Shown: positions 17,476-25,056 of the stretch, piece after piece
Layout of the letters: each line of letters begins with the position of its first letter
How positions within the stretch are numbered: position 1 is the first letter of the stretch
Source of the DNA: Paenibacillus alba
GTDB taxonomy: Bacteria; Bacillota; Bacilli; Paenibacillales; NBRC-103111
Assembly (NCBI RefSeq): GCF_013204855.1
Contig: NZ_JABMKZ010000050.1
Location: forward strand, 1-45,917
Reading direction: 5' to 3'
Length of the DNA stretch: 45,917 nt
Translations under genes and position numbers: made by a program
Notes under the pieces: model-generated
What the model saw: the letters and a program-made list of their open reading frames with translations, nothing else
Database searches by the model: none
What the model was told of the DNA's origin: nothing

Positions 17476-18831
17476 ATGGATTCGAAAAGAGGCTGGTTAA
17501 AGCAATCTTTTGGTAAGCGTTTGAATTCGATTCATAGCTGGAATGCTTGGATTTTGCTGCTTTTGACGATAACAGGCATCATACTGAGCATAGGAGCTAT
17601 CCGAGGAGAGCTGGGGAGTTTGCGTGTGACGCTTAAGCAGCTTCATATTTATTTGGGGGTTGCTTCGATTGTGCTCATTGCGCTTTATGCGCCGATGATT
17701 CGGAAACATTGGCATCAGATTCGCGCGCGGCGCAATCAACGCGTGAATCTGGTATTCGTGCTCGCGCTGCTGGTCGGCTGGACAGCGTCTGGGGTCATTC
17801 TTTGGCAGTTCCGCCACCTGCCGCCGGCTCTCAACAACTCGGCACTCTTCGTGCATGACCTGCTCACCTGGGTCGGAGTGCCGTATGCAGTGTACCACGC
17901 CATCTCGCGCAGTCGATGGCTGAAGCGCCAGCAGCGGCTGGAGCAAGCCGCCGCTGCTGCTGCAAGACCGCCGGCTGCGCAGTCGGTTCCGGCAGCACCT
18001 GCGGCCGCGAGCACGCAGGCGGCAGAGCAAGTACCCGCGGCCGCAGAGGACGCCGCCGCGAAACGCACTGCAGCGCAGGCGGTTATCGCCGCGCTGAAAG
18101 AATCGCCGATCACACGCGCATCGTTCCTGCGCTTAGTCGCAGGCTTGCTGCTCGTGATCGCGGTGGGGCCGGCCTTTTATCGTTGGATAAAAGGGGCTTT
18201 TGACACCGGCGGCTCGACGACGGCCGAGTATATGGCCAGTGACGGCAATAAGATGCTGCCGCCACCGGCGCCACTTCCAGACTCCGCTGCGGTCGTGGGC
18301 GGAGGGGCAAAAGGGAATTTCCGTATTTACACGGTAACGGAAATTCCCGCGTTTTCCTCGGATACGTGGAAATTCGCGATATCCGGTCTCGTTGATCATC
18401 CCAATACGTGGAATTGGGAGGAGTTTTTGAACATGCAGCGTACGGTGCAGGTCAGTGACTTTCATTGCGTGACAGGCTGGTCGGTCTATCAATGCACATG
18501 GGAAGGCATCCCGCTCAAACAGTTGTTGGCGGCTGCAGGTGTCCAAGCCAAGGCGAAGTATGTGAAGTTTTATTCTGGAGATAAGGTATATACAGATGCA
18601 CTATCCTTAGATCAAGCCAGCGGCGATGATATTATGGTCGCAGTGCTGATGGACGGGAAGCCGATTGCGCAGAAATTAGGCGGTCCTGTCCGGCTGATTG
18701 TTCCCCAGATGTACGCCTACAAATCCGTCAAATGGCTTCAAGGCATTGAGCTTATCGAGAAGGAGCACATGGGATACTGGGAAGTAAGAGGCTATGACAA
18801 TGATGCTTGGGTAGATGCTTCCAAAGCATGA
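17476..18831 (+). CDS. Cytochrome b561-like / molybdopterin (sulfite oxidase-type) oxidoreductase fusion
   Basis: A 451-residue fusion. Residues ~24-142 form four transmembrane helices with histidines at 20, 57, 127 and 141 suited to b-type haem, like small cytochrome b561/ferric-reductase membrane anchors. An Ala/Pro-rich linker (~155-205) follows, then a fifth helix (~216-237). Residues ~270-445 are a sulfite-oxidase/YedY-type molybdopterin domain with Mo-ligand Cys331 in DFHCVTGWS and motifs WEGIPLKQLL and GGPVRLIVPQMY. In the usual MsrP/YedYZ system the catalytic and haem subunits are separate proteins; here they are joined. ATG 17476 follows GGATGTGGGG. The Moco genes begin 94 nt downstream. 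The substrate is unknown; the catalytic domain is probably outside the membrane. Confidence 0.88.
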   Translation: MDSKRGWLKQSFGKRLNSIHSWNAWILLLLTITGIILSIGAIRGELGSLRVTLKQLHIYLGVASIVLIALYAPMIRKHWHQIRARRNQRVNLVFVLALLVGWTASGVILWQFRHLPPALNNSALFVHDLLTWVGVPYAVYHAISRSRWLKRQQRLEQAAAAAARPPAAQSVPAAPAAASTQAAEQVPAAAEDAAAKRTAAQAVIAALKESPITRASFLRLVAGLLLVIAVGPAFYRWIKGAFDTGGSTTAEYMASDGNKMLPPPAPLPDSAAVVGGGAKGNFRIYTVTEIPAFSSDTWKFAISGLVDHPNTWNWEEFLNMQRTVQVSDFHCVTGWSVYQCTWEGIPLKQLLAAAGVQAKAKYVKFYSGDKVYTDALSLDQASGDDIMVAVLMDGKPIAQKLGGPVRLIVPQMYAYKSVKWLQGIELIEKEHMGYWEVRGYDNDAWVDASKA

Positions 18832-18880
18832 GCGAGAGTAGGAATGAGGCAAGGGATAACTGACTTTCCAAGTGGTTTTT

Positions 18881-18888
18881 GGTATAGT
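18881..18888 (+). promoter_or_regulatory. Possible extended -10 promoter of the Moco genes
   Basis: TGGTATAGT (TG at 18880-18881, hexamer 18883-18888) lies 37 nt before the MOSC gene start, in the gap after the oxidoreductase gene. No clear -35 is seen. It could give the Moco genes their own transcript. Confidence 0.35.
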
Positions 18889-18925
18889 AAAGCTAAGAAA
18901 CTTGCTTGGAAATGAGGAAATCGTG

Positions 18926-19570
18926 ATGGAAATCGTATCTGTGAACGTTGGCTTACCTCAATCAATTGTATATCAAGGAAAAGAGCTGGTTACGGGGATA
19001 TACAAAACTCCGGTCAGCTCATCTTTGTTTGTATCCAAGGAACAATTGGAAGGGGATGGGCAAGCGGATTTGGAAGTCCATGGTGGACCGGACAAAGCGC
19101 TTTGTGTCTACCCGGTGGAGCACTACGCATTCTGGGAGCAGGTGCTGGGTCAAACGCTGGAAGCGGGTACGTTTGGTGAAAATCTAACGGTGCGTGGTCT
19201 GGTTGAAACGGAAGTTTGTATCGGTAATACGTATGCGATCGGAGAAGTTATCGTTCAAATCACGCAGCCCCGTCAGCCATGCTTCAAGCTGGCTAAGCGT
19301 CTTGATTTGGGAAATGCTGCTTTGCAAATGCAAGAAACCGGGTATACCGGATATTATTTTAGAGTGCTGCAAGAAGGCAGCTTTTCTAAAGATTCTAAGC
19401 TGAAATTGATCTCTAAGGATGAAGCGGGAATTACTGTTGCCTATGCCAATCAAGTGAAGTACCATGATAAAACGAATGCTGAGGCGATCCTTCGTGTCGC
19501 GCAAACACAAGCTTTGTCAGCAAGTTGGAAAAAATCTTTTTTGAAGCGGCTAGTGGAGCTTCAAGCATGA
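18926..19570 (+). CDS. MOSC domain-containing protein, YiiM-like
   Basis: A 214-residue protein whose core (~45-165) is a MOSC domain: EVHGGPDKALCVYPVEHYAFW, GTFGENLTVRGL, and the conserved Cys region QPRQPCFKLAKRLDLG. MOSC domains carry activated sulfur or bind molybdopterin. YiiM-type members reduce N-hydroxylated compounds with a Mo-cofactor. ATG 18926 is chosen over the longer frame because TGAGGA lies 7 nt upstream. Its stop overlaps the next gene, mobA, as ATGA, so it belongs to the Moco operon and is expected to use or handle the cofactor made there. Confidence 0.88.
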   Translation: MEIVSVNVGLPQSIVYQGKELVTGIYKTPVSSSLFVSKEQLEGDGQADLEVHGGPDKALCVYPVEHYAFWEQVLGQTLEAGTFGENLTVRGLVETEVCIGNTYAIGEVIVQITQPRQPCFKLAKRLDLGNAALQMQETGYTGYYFRVLQEGSFSKDSKLKLISKDEAGITVAYANQVKYHDKTNAEAILRVAQTQALSASWKKSFLKRLVELQA

Positions 19571-20178
19571 TAACAGGAGTGATTCTAGCAGGAGGGCTCA
19601 ACCGACGTATGGGAGGAAAGCCGAAGGCGCTTTTACCTGTGCAAGGGGAGCCTTTGCTCGTTAGGCAGCTGAAGGAAATGTCGAAGATCTGCAAGGAAAT
19701 CATTGTTGTATCGAATGAACCGGAGATCTTGCATCCTCATATCTTAGGTGTATCCGGTTTGAACGTCCAGTGCATCAGAGATCATTATGTACAAAAAGGA
19801 CCGCTGAGCGGCATGCATGCAGCTTCGCTGGAAGCGAGGGAGCCGCTGCTGTGGGTCGTCGGGTGTGATATGCCGTTTATTTCAGCCAAGGCTGCTTGGG
19901 TCATGGGAGAGTTGTGCCAAGAAGCGAACAGGGATGCTGTTATACCTAGCTTAGAAGGAAGAATTCATCCGCTTCATGGTGTCTATACAAAACTAATTGG
20001 TTCAGAAGCGGAATTGCTGCTGAAGCAAGAGGAGTATCGGTTAATGGGCTTGTTGGATCATATTGACTGGCAGTCTGTAGAGAAAGACTTTTTTGAAAAG
20101 CATGAGATATCTACTCATTTCGCAACGAATGTGAATACACCCGATGACTACGAAGAGATGTTAGTTAATCTATCATAA
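19567..20178 (+). CDS. mobA: Molybdenum cofactor guanylyltransferase MobA
   Basis: A 203-residue cytoplasmic nucleotidyltransferase that joins GMP to molybdopterin to form the MGD cofactor. The GTP-binding signature LAGGLNRRMGGKPKALL lies at 7-23. GPLSGMHAASLEA, CDMPFIS (metal-binding Asp) and the C-terminal NVNTPDDY are characteristic. ATG 19567 overlaps the MOSC stop (ATGA) and has GTGGAG upstream; the longer open frame extends into the MOSC gene and is not needed. The sulfite oxidase-type enzyme of this cluster would normally use plain Mo-MPT, so MobA may serve other enzymes such as formate dehydrogenase or nitrate reductase encoded elsewhere. Confidence 0.92.
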   Translation: MITGVILAGGLNRRMGGKPKALLPVQGEPLLVRQLKEMSKICKEIIVVSNEPEILHPHILGVSGLNVQCIRDHYVQKGPLSGMHAASLEAREPLLWVVGCDMPFISAKAAWVMGELCQEANRDAVIPSLEGRIHPLHGVYTKLIGSEAELLLKQEEYRLMGLLDHIDWQSVEKDFFEKHEISTHFATNVNTPDDYEEMLVNLS

Positions 20179-20243
20179 ACTATGAAATCTAGGATTTTGT
20201 AAGAAAATATGCCATAATGGTTGGAGAGAGAAGGTGACCTCCG

Positions 20244-21248
20244 ATGCCGAAGCAGTTAATGGATCGCTTTGGACGCATGCATGATTACTTGCGTATTTCT
20301 GTAACTGATCGCTGTAATTTACGATGTGTCTATTGCATGCCTGAAGAGGGAATGGAATTTGAACCTGATGAAAAGCTGATGACCTTTGAGGAGATTGCCG
20401 AGGTTGTCCGAGTGCTCGCAGGACTTGGCGTGCGCAAACTGAGATTAACCGGTGGCGAGCCTCTTGTACGTAAAAACTTGGAGCAGCTGATCGGAATGCT
20501 TGCGCAGATTCCCGGGATTGAAGATATTGCATTGACAACGAATGGGATTTACTTTGCTTCACGAGCGGAAAAGCTGCGTGCAGCAGGGTTAACCCGTGTA
20601 AATATTAGCTTGGATTCTCTTAAAGCGGATCGGTTCTCTTTGATAACCAGAGGCGGTGATATTCGTCGTGTCCTGGCTAGCATTGAAGAAGCATACCGTG
20701 TGGGCATTACGCCAATTAAGCTGAATGTCGTCTTGATGAAAGGCATCAACGATGATGAGATTGAGGATTTCTTGCAAATGACGATTGATCGTCCCATTCA
20801 GGTGCGATTTATTGAATATATGCCGATTGGTCATCAGGATGAGAACTGGAAAGCCCGCTATCTATCTCTGACTACGGTGCTGGATCGCTGTAAAGAAAAA
20901 GGTTGGAATGCGACAGCTTCCGACGCGGTTTATGGGAATGGTCCTGCTCAGAATTATCGTATTGACGGGGCACTTGGATCATTTGGGCTGATCCATCCGA
21001 TTAGCGATCATTTCTGCGAGACCTGCAATCGTCTGCGGATCACGGCTGATGGCAACGTGAAGCCATGTCTTTACTGGTCAGATGAATTCAATGTACGTAA
21101 ATATATTGGCAATAATGAGGCTGTGGAAGATTTATTCTTCCGCGCGCTGGATATCAAACCGCAAAATCATGAGATGGCGCAAGCGCTGATGAATGAGGAA
21201 CAGTCGCACACACCGACGCTTCGCAGAATGTCACAGATTGGCGGATAA
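20244..21248 (+). CDS. moaA: GTP 3',8-cyclase MoaA
   Basis: A 334-residue radical-SAM enzyme catalysing the first step of molybdopterin synthesis, converting GTP to (8S)-3',8-cyclo-GTP together with MoaC. The N-terminal cluster motif is CNLRCVYC (Cys24, 28, 31). The SAM-site motif RLTGGEPL, SLDSL, and the C-terminal second cluster CETC...KPC are all present. The protein ends in the required Gly-Gly. Its length fits the family. The start ATG 20244 follows GAAGGTGAC. No moaC, moaD or moaE lies in the window, so the rest of the pathway must be encoded elsewhere. Confidence 0.96.
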   Translation: MPKQLMDRFGRMHDYLRISVTDRCNLRCVYCMPEEGMEFEPDEKLMTFEEIAEVVRVLAGLGVRKLRLTGGEPLVRKNLEQLIGMLAQIPGIEDIALTTNGIYFASRAEKLRAAGLTRVNISLDSLKADRFSLITRGGDIRRVLASIEEAYRVGITPIKLNVVLMKGINDDEIEDFLQMTIDRPIQVRFIEYMPIGHQDENWKARYLSLTTVLDRCKEKGWNATASDAVYGNGPAQNYRIDGALGSFGLIHPISDHFCETCNRLRITADGNVKPCLYWSDEFNVRKYIGNNEAVEDLFFRALDIKPQNHEMAQALMNEEQSHTPTLRRMSQIGG

Positions 21249-21274
21249 CGATAGGCTAGGAGGAACAGACGTTA

Positions 21275-22537
21275 GTGAACAGCGATACGAAACTTAGATT
21301 CGGGCGAAACGTGATTTCTGTTGAGGAAGCTCGAAGCCTGCTTTATGAGTATGTTAATCACATGGAAGCAGAGTCTGTTTCCCTAGCTTCTGCCTTCGGC
21401 AGAAGGCTGGCTGTAGACATTTATGCGGATCATCCTGTACCTCATTTTCGCAGGTCGGGTGTTGATGGCTATGCGGTTTGCGCTGAGGATATCGCGCAGG
21501 CTTCGCCGGAGCAGCCCGTCATGCTGCGCGTGATTGAGCGTATTCCCAGTGGTACGGTTCCCCAGTGGAACGTCCAAGTAGGACTAGCCGCCCGGATTAT
21601 GACAGGCGCTCCTGTTCCAGATGGCGCGGATACCGTCGTGATGCTGGAGATGACGGACTTGCTGCAGGATGAAGGCAGGAATGCGAGTTCTGTTCGCATC
21701 AAAAAAAATGTTCAAGCCGGCAGCAATATTACCCCGATAGCCGGTGAAGTTGCTCAAGGCGAGTTGTTGCTGGAGAATGGGACACTGATTGGCCCTGGGG
21801 AAGCCGCGATATTGGCTACATTCGGCCATGCGGAGGTACCGATCTATCGGAAGCCGAGGGTCGCTATTTTCTCAACAGGATCAGAATTACTGAACGTCGA
21901 CGAAGCGCTGCAGCCAGGACGTATTCGCAACAGCAACAGCTATATGCTGGCTGCTCAAGTAGAAGCAGCTGGCGGATCTGCTGTTATTATGCAGGCTCTT
22001 TCCGATGATCCCCTTCAAGTAGAAACGGCCTTGCGGGAAGCACTTGGTCAAGTAGATTTGGTATTGACCTCCGGCGGCGTTTCCGTTGGGGATTATGATG
22101 TGCTTGTCGATGTCTTTGGTCGTTTTGAAGGCAAGCTGCTGTTTAACAAAGTTGCTATGCGGCCAGGTACGCCAACGAGTGGAGCTATATGGAACAATCG
22201 GCTGCTGCTGGCCTTATCTGGGAATCCTGGCGCCTCTTTCGTCGGATTCGAGCTGTTTGCCAAGCCTATGATTAAGGCTATGTCTGGCTGCAAGGCGCCT
22301 TGCTCTGCGGCAATATCGGCTTTTTTGGATGTTGATTATGCTAAAGGCTCAGCTTACCCGCGTTATGTAAGAGGGACAACGCTTGTCAAGGATGGCTGCT
22401 TGAGAGTTAGGCCTTCCGGTATTGATAAATCGAGCATAATGGTCTCCATTAAAGATGCGGATTGTTTGATCTATCTGCCTGCCGGAGGCCAAGGTTTTGT
22501 ACGAGGAGAAGCTGTTCTTATATATCCGATTCAATAG
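21275..22537 (+). CDS. moeA: Molybdopterin molybdenumtransferase MoeA
   Basis: A 420-residue enzyme that inserts molybdate into adenylated molybdopterin. Conserved blocks in order: the N-terminal substrate loop SGVDGYAVCAEDI, GAPVPDGADTVVMLE, the catalytic region TSGGVSVGDYDVL, RPGTPTSG, and ALSGNPGASFVGFELF, then the C-terminal beta-barrel domain IV. The start is GTG 21275 with AGGAGGA at 21258-21264. It lies 27 nt behind moaA, so they are co-transcribed. A terminator follows immediately. It completes the MOSC-mobA-moaA-moeA block. Confidence 0.96.
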   Translation: MNSDTKLRFGRNVISVEEARSLLYEYVNHMEAESVSLASAFGRRLAVDIYADHPVPHFRRSGVDGYAVCAEDIAQASPEQPVMLRVIERIPSGTVPQWNVQVGLAARIMTGAPVPDGADTVVMLEMTDLLQDEGRNASSVRIKKNVQAGSNITPIAGEVAQGELLLENGTLIGPGEAAILATFGHAEVPIYRKPRVAIFSTGSELLNVDEALQPGRIRNSNSYMLAAQVEAAGGSAVIMQALSDDPLQVETALREALGQVDLVLTSGGVSVGDYDVLVDVFGRFEGKLLFNKVAMRPGTPTSGAIWNNRLLLALSGNPGASFVGFELFAKPMIKAMSGCKAPCSAAISAFLDVDYAKGSAYPRYVRGTTLVKDGCLRVRPSGIDKSSIMVSIKDADCLIYLPAGGQGFVRGEAVLIYPIQ

Positions 22538-22539
22538 AC

Positions 22540-22580
22540 AAAAAAGCCGCAAACGAGTACGACTCGCTTACGGCTTTTTG
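22540..22580 (+). terminator. Intrinsic terminator of the Moco operon
   Basis: The inverted repeat AAAAAGCCG...ACGAGT/ACTCG...CGGCTTTTT ends in a T-run, starting 2 nt after the moeA stop. Confidence 0.9.
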
Positions 22581-22750
22581 TTTGATTTTAATGTGTATGT
22601 GTTTCTAGTTAAAAACCGATAAGATTAATAGGTATTTAGGGAATAATTTTATAATATATCATGAAAATCAGGGTAAATGCAAGAAAAAGATTGATTAATT
22701 GAGGGAAGTATAGTATTTTTTAGAAGAGTAAAATTAGAGGAGGAAGTAAA

Positions 22751-22966
22751 ATGGAAAAAATGTGTATGCAAATGATGATGAACATGTGTATGGACGACAT
22801 GATGAGCCGTATGAAGTCTATGAAAATGATGATGAACACAATGAAAGACATGAACATGATGGAAAGCATGGACATGGACAGCATGATGATGAACATGCAA
22901 GAGTGCGATGAAATGATGACAATGATGATGAATATGATGCGTGAAATGAAACAAACAGCCATGTAA
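22751..22966 (+). CDS. Small methionine-rich protein (34 Met in 71 residues)
   Basis: A 71-residue protein I do not recognise. 34 residues (48%) are Met, with Asp, Glu, Lys, Asn and three Cys (5, 13, 52) making up most of the rest. Repeating patterns are MMMN, MxxM and DM. There is no signal peptide or membrane segment. Hydrophobic residues other than Met are almost absent, which argues against an ordinary fold and for a disordered or metal-binding chain; thioether-rich chains bind Cu(I) or Ag(I). ATG 22751 has AGAGGAGGAAG ideally placed upstream. A 9-bp inverted repeat without a T-run (22976-23000) follows. It is monocistronic, between the Moco terminator and a minus-strand gene. The function is not known. 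Confidence 0.72.
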   Translation: MEKMCMQMMMNMCMDDMMSRMKSMKMMMNTMKDMNMMESMDMDSMMMNMQECDEMMTMMMNMMREMKQTAM

Positions 22967-23010
22967 GACGATTGGCATAAGAATCTCCCAAATTCTTATG
23001 AAAACCAGAC

Positions 23011-23120
23011 GGCAGAGCAGTCATCTGCATGCCATTCACAACGAACCAGCTAACCATGCCAGTGGAGCTGACCTCTTCAATGCCTTCATGGCAAAACAGT
23101 CCTCTGTATGCCATACTCAA
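23011..23120. repeat. Imperfect 31-bp direct repeat pair
   Basis: 23011-23041 and 23090-23120 share GGCA-A-CAGTC-TCTG-ATGCCAT-C-CAA with a few substitutions, 79 bp apart, in the gap downstream of the Met-rich gene. No gene is called here; an overlapping minus-strand frame has no ribosome binding site that I can see. Confidence 0.6.
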
Positions 23121-23161
23121 CTTCTATTTTTTATCCCGTCCGAACATTCTAATACAAACCC

Positions 23162-23488
23162 CTAAGCCTTGTTAGCTTTAATCAATTTCACAATTTCAAG
23201 TCGTTGCAGCTTGAGCTCCCATACTTTTTCTCTTAATTGCTCTTCTTCCGTGGAGTTCTGCTTGTGATCTTTCAATTGTTGAAACAGCTTCAGCATATTT
23301 CGGTTGATGGAATCAAACATTTGCCACAATTGAAATTCAAAATGACGTGTCAGATGATGTTCGAATTGCTGCAGTGTTTGCAGGATTTGTTGCTGCCATT
23401 CCGTATCTCCAAGTGCTAGAGCATAATTGTATAGATCAAGATGATCGTTAATCCAGGTTTGGGCGATGGGGTGTTTGTAAGTAATCAT
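23162..23488 (-). CDS. Hypothetical helical protein
   Basis: A 108-residue soluble protein, mostly predicted helix and rich in Gln, Leu, Glu and His (WQQQILQTLQQFEHHLTRHFEF, EEEQLREKVWELKLQRLEIVKL). I do not recognise a family; the His/Glu-rich N-terminal half could bind metal, but no known site pattern is present. The start ATG 23488 has AAAGGAGC upstream, and a good promoter (TTGAAA-16-TATAAT) is present at 23525-23552. It stands alone, downstream of the riboswitch-controlled gene on the same strand and separated from it by a terminator. Confidence 0.8.
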   Translation of the reverse strand: MITYKHPIAQTWINDHLDLYNYALALGDTEWQQQILQTLQQFEHHLTRHFEFQLWQMFDSINRNMLKLFQQLKDHKQNSTEEEQLREKVWELKLQRLEIVKLIKANKA

Positions 23489-23524
23489 CTTGAACAGCTC
23501 CTTTGTATAAACCTTATACCGAGT

Positions 23525-23552
23525 ATTATACTAGGAATTATAAGGATTTCAA
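23525..23552 (-). promoter_or_regulatory. Sigma-A-type promoter of the 108-residue protein gene
   Basis: On the minus strand, -35 TTGAAA (23552-23547), a 16-nt spacer and -10 TATAAT (23530-23525) lie about 37 nt before the start codon. Confidence 0.6.
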
Positions 23553-23560
23553 GTGGGAAA

Positions 23561-23601
23561 ATAAAAAAAGCCGGATTTTGAGAGAAAGTTCTCAAAAATC
23601 C
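23561..23601 (-). terminator. Intrinsic terminator of the 3D-domain protein gene
   Basis: On the minus strand, GGATTTTTGAGA/TCTCAAAATCC forms a stem followed by GGCTTTTTTTATTTT, about 20 nt after the stop of the upstream gene. Confidence 0.8.
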
Positions 23602-23620
23602 AGTTTGTATTGGTTTCATT

Positions 23621-24412
23621 TTATTCAGCTAATTTAAATACTTTAATGGTTTGGATTCCGAATTTTTTTAATGTTTGTTGAGAACCTGGCACAAAGATAT
23701 CCAGATGCTTTCCTTTGACAGATCCGCCTGTATCGGTTGCGTAAGCATACATACCGCCTGCTGGAAGACCATTAAACGTATAACCTTCTATATAGAGCTT
23801 AGACCCAAGTGGTATCACAGAAGGATCAACCGCTACTGTTCCAATGGATAGAGGATTGCCCATAAAGTCGAGTGCAGCGTAACCGCCATTCTCTGCCGGA
23901 TCTGCAGAATAGACCGTAGATTGAAATAATTCATAATCAGGTGCATGATGATTGCCGTCTTTGCTCAATATCGCTAATTTACTGCTCGGATCCCACTGTA
24001 CGGGGATATCAGATGCATTGCTTAGAAAACGAAGCGGCACATAAACACGGCCATCTTGGAATTCAGCATGTGTGTCCATCGTGACTCGGTTATTATCGAT
24101 TTCAGCTTCTTTTTGCCCGGAAACCAAGGTGATTGTGTGTTTGTCGTTATTCAGCGTGACTTTGACTTGGTCGCCTTCTTTTTGCCATTGAACGTCATAC
24201 CCCAGCTTCTCGGTAACGAAACGAACGGGCACTTGTGTAGCATGATTGTCATCCAGATACGGCTGTGCATCCGGGAATTGAATCAGGTCGTCATTGACTT
24301 GCACTTTCACATCCATCTCGGCCGCATGTGCAGAAAATGGGGAAAGAAAGCCTCCTGCCAAGACTGTCAAGGACACAGCAAGGCTAGTTAACCCTTTTGT
24401 AAGCATATTCAA
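23621..24412 (-). CDS. Secreted stalk-domain and 3D-domain cell-wall protein
   Basis: About 263 residues. A signal peptide ends near SAHAAE. Two copper-amine-oxidase-N/stalk repeats follow (VPVRFVTEKLGYDVQWQ and VPLRFLSNASDIPVQWD), then a C-terminal 3D domain with the three Asp-containing signatures AVDPSVIPLGSKLYIEGY, YATDTGG and GKHLDIFVP. 3D domains are double-psi barrels related to MltA/RpfB lytic transglycosylases, so it is probably a peptidoglycan hydrolase. TTG 24412 is chosen because AAGGAGG lies exactly 8 nt upstream; the ATG at 24430 overlaps that site. It is preceded by a c-di-AMP riboswitch, which fits known control of wall hydrolases by this second messenger. Confidence 0.9.
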   Translation of the reverse strand: MNMLTKGLTSLAVSLTVLAGGFLSPFSAHAAEMDVKVQVNDDLIQFPDAQPYLDDNHATQVPVRFVTEKLGYDVQWQKEGDQVKVTLNNDKHTITLVSGQKEAEIDNNRVTMDTHAEFQDGRVYVPLRFLSNASDIPVQWDPSSKLAILSKDGNHHAPDYELFQSTVYSADPAENGGYAALDFMGNPLSIGTVAVDPSVIPLGSKLYIEGYTFNGLPAGGMYAYATDTGGSVKGKHLDIFVPGSQQTLKKFGIQTIKVFKLAE

Positions 24413-24431
24413 TTGGTGAGCCTCCTTCATT

Positions 24432-24570
24432 TGAGCCTTCGAGGTTAGTTGACGGGTTCGGGAAGAAGGTTCTCCCTAGTCTGCTCTCCTTCAAGAGCAA
24501 ATATTCACCCCAAGTAAATCGTCCCCCGTACCGGCACTTTGTCTGTGCACCGGACTCGGCTTCAGATAGT
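24432..24570 (-). promoter_or_regulatory. c-di-AMP riboswitch (ydaO/yuaA type)
   Basis: The minus-strand leader contains the conserved blocks of the ydaO motif in order: GCCGAGTCCGG, CCGGTACGGGGGA, TTGGGGTGAAT, and TCCCGAACCCGTCAACTAAC followed by CTCGAAGGC. It ends just before the ribosome binding site of the 3D-domain protein gene. ydaO riboswitches bind c-di-AMP and usually turn expression off. Boundaries are approximate. Confidence 0.88.
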
Positions 24571-24731
24571 TTAACATTGATCATCCACGCGGAACAACGA
24601 CCAAAATATGGATGGTCTGATTGTTATACTGGACTTAGGTCTAGGAACAAAACAGTCGCGAGTCCGTTTTGACGGGAAGATGTTTCAGCTAAGATAGAGA
24701 CATGAAGAACACGTGAAGGGCGGTTGGCAAG

Positions 24732-25028
24732 ATGAGGTTGGATCGATCGAAAGGATTGGCTTTGCTAATGATAGCAGCAGGTTTTCTCATTTGTTTACAT
24801 CAATTTGGTCACTTTATGGGGTGGCTAATCCCTATTTCGATGGTTGGGTTAGGCTATGTGGGCATCAGCTATGGCAGGAAGGTTGGATGGTTGATCTTCG
24901 GACTAGGTGCTTTGATTCTGACGATTAAATTATCCGGATTACTGGTACTTGCCTTCGCTGTCTGGATGTTCGTATATGGCATTCGCTTGCTAAAGCGACA
25001 ACAAGTTTCGTCTAACCACGAATTTTAA
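24732..25028 (+). CDS. Small membrane protein, LiaI-like
   Basis: A 98-residue integral membrane protein with four short predicted helices (~9-24, 30-47, 52-65, 68-85) and a basic C-terminal tail. It matches no family I can name with certainty, but its size, topology and place directly before a PspA/LiaH gene are those of LiaI, the membrane anchor that recruits LiaH to sites of envelope damage in Bacillus. The start ATG 24732 follows GAAGGGCGG. It is followed by the PspA-like gene after 28 nt and is probably the first gene of the Lia-like operon. Confidence 0.78.
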   Translation: MRLDRSKGLALLMIAAGFLICLHQFGHFMGWLIPISMVGLGYVGISYGRKVGWLIFGLGALILTIKLSGLLVLAFAVWMFVYGIRLLKRQQVSSNHEF

Positions 25029-25056
25029 TCAATAGGAACACTGGGGGTGTGGCATA

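Noticed and set aside
22818..23120. Minus-strand frame of 100 codons across the direct repeats and the Met-rich gene
   Set aside because: It overlaps the Met-rich gene, has low complexity at its end and no ribosome binding site was found.
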